Both the position numbers and the translations under genes were made by a program. Of a stretch of 16,690 nucleotides of DNA, positions 14,181 to 16,690 are shown in pieces; position 1 is the stretch's first letter, and every line of letters starts with the position of its first letter. Source of the DNA: Bacilli bacterium (GTDB taxonomy: Bacteria > Bacillota > Bacilli > Tumebacillales > JAQBPP01); the NCBI GenBank assembly GCA_028287455.1, contig JAQBPP010000079.1, positions 1 to 16,690 on the forward strand, written 5' to 3'. The notes under the pieces were generated by a model. That model did no database searches and had not been told where the DNA came from. It saw nothing but the letters and a program-made list of their open reading frames with translations.

Positions 14181-14679
14181 ATGAAGGTGGAAATTATGCA
14201 GTTTTTACTACTTCAGCTTTGTTGGATGTAGTTTCATGACCAACCAGAAATCTCCGAATGAACATCCTCAGCAAAAGCCAATGGAGATTAGTTGGCTAAG
14301 TTTGTACCCGCCTGATTCAGATAATACCTGTCCAGCAAAATTTACAGCAGAAGTTTAATGTCAAAATTAACTATTAGCTTTGATTGAGAAACCGGTTTCA
14401 GGTCCGTATGGACCAGGACACGGATACGCATTTAGTGTAATAAACAGTTACACAGGAATCGGGAATCAACACTAAAAACGACCCACAAAAAATGAACAAG
14501 ATTTTTGAAATTCTTAATGTGTTAGCATCATATGATCAAACGTATCTTATGACTGCTTATGGGAGTCAAGGGATTGATTTTAATTGGAAAATGGGGTGCC
14601 TGCACCGAATAATCGGTGGTGGACCTTATTTTGGTATCTTCCACAACAAAAGGTTAACTAAAGAATGTGAGGGATCAGC
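14181..14679 (+). pseudogene. Decayed extracellular solute-binding lipoprotein (LplA/YtcQ-like)
   Basis: Fragments of one carbohydrate-ABC binding protein are spread over several frames. From 14181, ATG gives MKVEIMQFLLL. In another frame a lipobox-like SFVGCSF (tgt at 14227) leads into TNQKSPNEHPQQKPMEISW and LSLYPPDSDNT, the usual start of the mature protein, ending at a stop (14356). A +1 shift continues with QKFNVKIN (14348-14371). From 14380, EKPVSGPYGPGHGYAFSVIN runs to a stop (14473). From 14471, in another frame, come KNDPQKMNKIFEILNVLASYD and TYLMTAYGSQGIDFNW, the C-terminal block of the family. Most of the middle (normally about 300 codons) and the extreme C-terminus are gone. The last frame ends at 14683, overlapping the next gene's ATG. 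The 89 bases before 14181 show nothing recognisable apart from a second copy of TTATGCAGT (14172-14180, 14194-14202). Confidence 0.75.
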
Positions 14680-15738
14680 ATGATCGCTTTCAACACGGAA
14701 GCATACTTGGAAAACTATAAGAACAATACAATTCGGGAATTTGATTTTGAATTGGCGGCAGCAGGCGGACAAAAGCCATTGGATTGGCAGAATCAGTTTC
14801 GTGCTCGATTGAAACAAAGTCTGGGGATGCACTTCATCTCTGCTTCGTCAGAACAGGTTCCGCTTCAACCGCGCCTGGAAGATACCAAAGAATTTGATTC
14901 ATATTTTTCTGAAAAATGGTATATTGCTACTGAGATGGGAATAGAAATTCCTTTCTATCTCTTATTGCCAAAACAGCGCAAAGGCCCTCTGCCTCTTATC
15001 TTGACTACCCACGGACACGGCAATACCGGTAAGGAAACTTATGTAGATAACTTCAGCGATCTGGAAGAAAGAAAACGGATTTTTGATACTTATGGCGATC
15101 AGGATATTGCAGTGCAGGCAGTGAAGGAAGGGTATGCCGTAATCGCTCCAGATGTTCGAGCGTTTGGCGAAATGTCCAGACCGGAAGAGGTACAGAAAAG
15201 GTATCAAAAATCTTGCAATGAATTACAGCGAATGGCCTTGATGATGGGCCGGACGCTAATCGGGGAACGAGTCCATGATATGGGTAAGTTGATCGATTAC
15301 GCAGAAACCAGAGCTGAAATTGATGCCGGTAGAATTGCGATTATCGGTCATTCTGGCGGGGGAACTGTTTCCTTATTTACAGCTGCTTGTGATGAAAGAA
15401 TCTCAATTGCGGTACCAAGCTCGTATTTTTGCACGTTTATGGATTCCATCATGTCTTATAATCATTGTCCTTGTAATTTTATTCCAGGCATTCTGCAATT
15501 AGCTGAAATGTATGATATTGCAGGTTTGATCGCACCACGCCCCATCCTGGCCGTTCATGGCGAAACTGATGAGAGTTATCCCATTCATGGGACACGGTAT
15601 GCCTATGCGAAACTTCAAACGATTTATCAAGCCTTTGGTGCGGCTGACAATTGCGAGCTTTATGTTGGGGATGGCGGGCATCGTCACTTTAAAGATCCAG
15701 TTTGGAGATTCATCCAGAAAAACTGGATTAATAGTTGA
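14680..15738 (+). CDS. Alpha/beta hydrolase, carbohydrate-esterase-like
   Basis: Cytoplasmic serine hydrolase of 352 aa; no signal peptide. The core begins near residue 90 (WYIATEMGIEIPFYLLLP). An oxyanion-region motif follows (LILTTHGHG), then APDVRAFGE. The nucleophile elbow is GHSGGG with S225, the acid is probably D297 (HGETDESYP), and the histidine is H334 (GGHRHFKD). The pattern fits the Abhydrolase_7 and acetyl-xylan-esterase-like group rather than lipases. It probably removes acetyl or other acyl groups from imported oligosaccharides before the GH2 enzyme encoded 15 bp downstream acts. The ATG at 14680 forms an ATGA overlap with the last frame of the decayed binding-protein gene and is preceded by TGAGGGA. 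The substrate is inferred from context only. Confidence 0.85.
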   Translation: MIAFNTEAYLENYKNNTIREFDFELAAAGGQKPLDWQNQFRARLKQSLGMHFISASSEQVPLQPRLEDTKEFDSYFSEKWYIATEMGIEIPFYLLLPKQRKGPLPLILTTHGHGNTGKETYVDNFSDLEERKRIFDTYGDQDIAVQAVKEGYAVIAPDVRAFGEMSRPEEVQKRYQKSCNELQRMALMMGRTLIGERVHDMGKLIDYAETRAEIDAGRIAIIGHSGGGTVSLFTAACDERISIAVPSSYFCTFMDSIMSYNHCPCNFIPGILQLAEMYDIAGLIAPRPILAVHGETDESYPIHGTRYAYAKLQTIYQAFGAADNCELYVGDGGHRHFKDPVWRFIQKNWINS

Positions 15739-15753
15739 GTCGGAGGTTTCACG

Positions 15754-16690
15754 ATGAGCGAAATGTCCGGAACAAAAATAAATGAAGGTTTACCCATTAG
15801 CAAAACGATCAATCGAGATTGGAAATTCAGCTATTTCCCAGCAAGTACGGAGGATTTCACCCCAATTGGTGCTGATTTTGATGATCAGGCTTGGCCCGCT
15901 GTCGCCATTCCGCACACCTGGAGCACCTTTGAGACCACAGGTGAACTGCATCCGTTTATCCGCAATCCTTCTGAAAAGGATAGCGATTTTTGGTGGTATG
16001 GATGGGGATGGTACCGTAAACGTTTTACTATAGAGGATTGTTATCAATCCCAAAAAATATTTCTCGAGTTTGATGGGGTGCAAAAGTATTCCAAGATTTG
16101 GTTGAACGGCCAGTACATCGGTGAGCACAAAGGTGGATTTACCTCGTTTTACTTCAATGTCACACATGCTGTGCGGTTTAATGAAGAAAATGTGCTCTCT
16201 GTAGAGGTTTCGAACAGGCGCAACGACAATTTTGGCGGAATTCCTCCGATGACAGCTGGTAATTGGAACCTTTATGGCGGGATTTATCGGGATGTTCGCC
16301 TGGTAATCAAGGACCGTCTCCATATTCCTTTTCAGGGTTCCGCAGACCACGAGGGAGGTACCTTCATCACAACACCAGAGTTGACTGCAGAACGGGGAAA
16401 AGTAAGTGTTCGCACTTTTGTGAAGAACGAATACGATCACACGGTTCCTTGCACACTGCGTACGACAATCGTTGATGCTGAAAATAGGATTGTCGCTTCT
16501 ATCGAAGAAACAAAATCGATTGCATCCGGTGCATTGTCCGAATTTGACCAAACAAGCGCTGAGATTGATCGGCCCAATTTATGGAGTCCGGACTCTCCTT
16601 ACTTATACAAGGTGATTTCTCAAGTCGAGATGAATGAGCAGATCACTGACGAATATGAAAGTCCGCTTGGTTTCCGGTGGTTCGAGTGGA
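15754..16690 (+). CDS. Glycoside hydrolase family 2 (beta-galactosidase/beta-glucuronidase type), 3'-truncated
   Basis: Open for 312 codons to the window end. ATG 15754 follows GGAGG (15742-15746) at 7-nt spacing. The N-terminal sugar-binding jelly roll (about residues 15-190) has family signs: NRDWKFSY, WPAVAIPHTW, WYGWGWYRKRF, FDGVQKYSKIWLNG, GEHKGGFTSFYFNVT and GNWNLYGGIYRDV. An immunoglobulin-like domain follows (about 205-300), ending in RPNLWSPDSPYLYKV. The last residues, PLGFRWFEW, mark the entry to the TIM barrel, so both catalytic glutamates lie outside the window. No signal peptide is seen, so it acts inside the cell on imported oligosaccharides. With the esterase it forms an operon. 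The substrate (galactoside, glucuronide or other) cannot be told from this part, although the uxaC at the left end makes a glucuronide plausible. Confidence 0.92.
   Translation, partial: MSEMSGTKINEGLPISKTINRDWKFSYFPASTEDFTPIGADFDDQAWPAVAIPHTWSTFETTGELHPFIRNPSEKDSDFWWYGWGWYRKRFTIEDCYQSQKIFLEFDGVQKYSKIWLNGQYIGEHKGGFTSFYFNVTHAVRFNEENVLSVEVSNRRNDNFGGIPPMTAGNWNLYGGIYRDVRLVIKDRLHIPFQGSADHEGGTFITTPELTAERGKVSVRTFVKNEYDHTVPCTLRTTIVDAENRIVASIEETKSIASGALSEFDQTSAEIDRPNLWSPDSPYLYKVISQVEMNEQITDEYESPLGFRWFEW

Noticed and set aside
14492..14683. 63-codon frame as a stand-alone small gene
   Set aside because: Its residues match the C-terminal block of solute-binding proteins and it has no ribosome binding site; better explained as part of the pseudogene.
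15790..16551. 253-codon minus-strand open frame
   Set aside because: It lies wholly antisense to the clear GH2 gene, has Cys/Arg-rich shadow composition and no ribosome binding site or recognisable domain.
1..16690. CRISPR array, tRNA or rRNA genes
   Set aside because: No regularly spaced repeats and no tRNA cloverleaf or rRNA signature were seen on either strand.

Overview
The window reads as chromosomal DNA of a low-to-moderate GC, spore-former-type Bacillota (Bacillales; Paenibacillaceae or Alicyclobacillaceae-like). Evidence: a YesM/YesN-type two-component system next to sugar ABC permeases, strong AGGAGG-type ribosome binding sites, hairpin-plus-U-tract terminators, CcpA-type cre boxes and a class I cyclic di-GMP riboswitch. 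The theme is use of plant or microbial polysaccharides, probably uronate-containing.

Layout. Positions 1-801 hold the C-terminal part of uronate isomerase (uxaC), closed by a strong terminator. Next, 966-6124 is one co-directional cluster: two carbohydrate ABC permeases, a YesM-like sensor kinase and a YesN-like AraC response regulator. Its promoter region carries a LacI-type inverted repeat around the -10 box. The cluster has no solute-binding protein and no ATPase. Positions 6243-7877 encode a PLP-dependent aspartate 4-decarboxylase/transaminase. Then come a small double winged-helix protein of unknown role (7981-8472) and an orphan OmpR-type response regulator that seems to start at an ATT codon. 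An MFS transporter (9387-10610) has a leader whose inverted repeat covers its ribosome binding site. It converges on a bidirectional terminator with a large secreted carbohydrate-active protein (minus strand, 12713-10692) preceded by a perfect cre box.

The most striking part is 12878-13700 on the minus strand: promoter, class I c-di-GMP riboswitch, intrinsic terminator, then two overlapping small genes. The first encodes a sigma region 4-like protein and the second a sigma region 2-like protein. Together they look like a split (two-subunit) sigma factor of the SigO-RsoA or Tn916 Orf7-Orf8 type, placed under c-di-GMP control. The secreted enzyme lies directly downstream on the same strand. A divergent 75-codon gene and a 62-nt nested inverted repeat share the intergenic region.

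From 14181 to about 14679 lie broken remains of a lipoprotein solute-binding protein gene (LplA/YtcQ type). A carbohydrate-esterase-like alpha/beta hydrolase and a glycoside hydrolase family 2 enzyme follow; the latter runs off the window end. A likely working model: secreted enzymes trim a polysaccharide, the ABC permeases import oligosaccharides, the intracellular esterase and GH2 enzyme deacylate and split them, and UxaC channels released uronates. Control would be by YesMN, cre boxes and possibly c-di-GMP.
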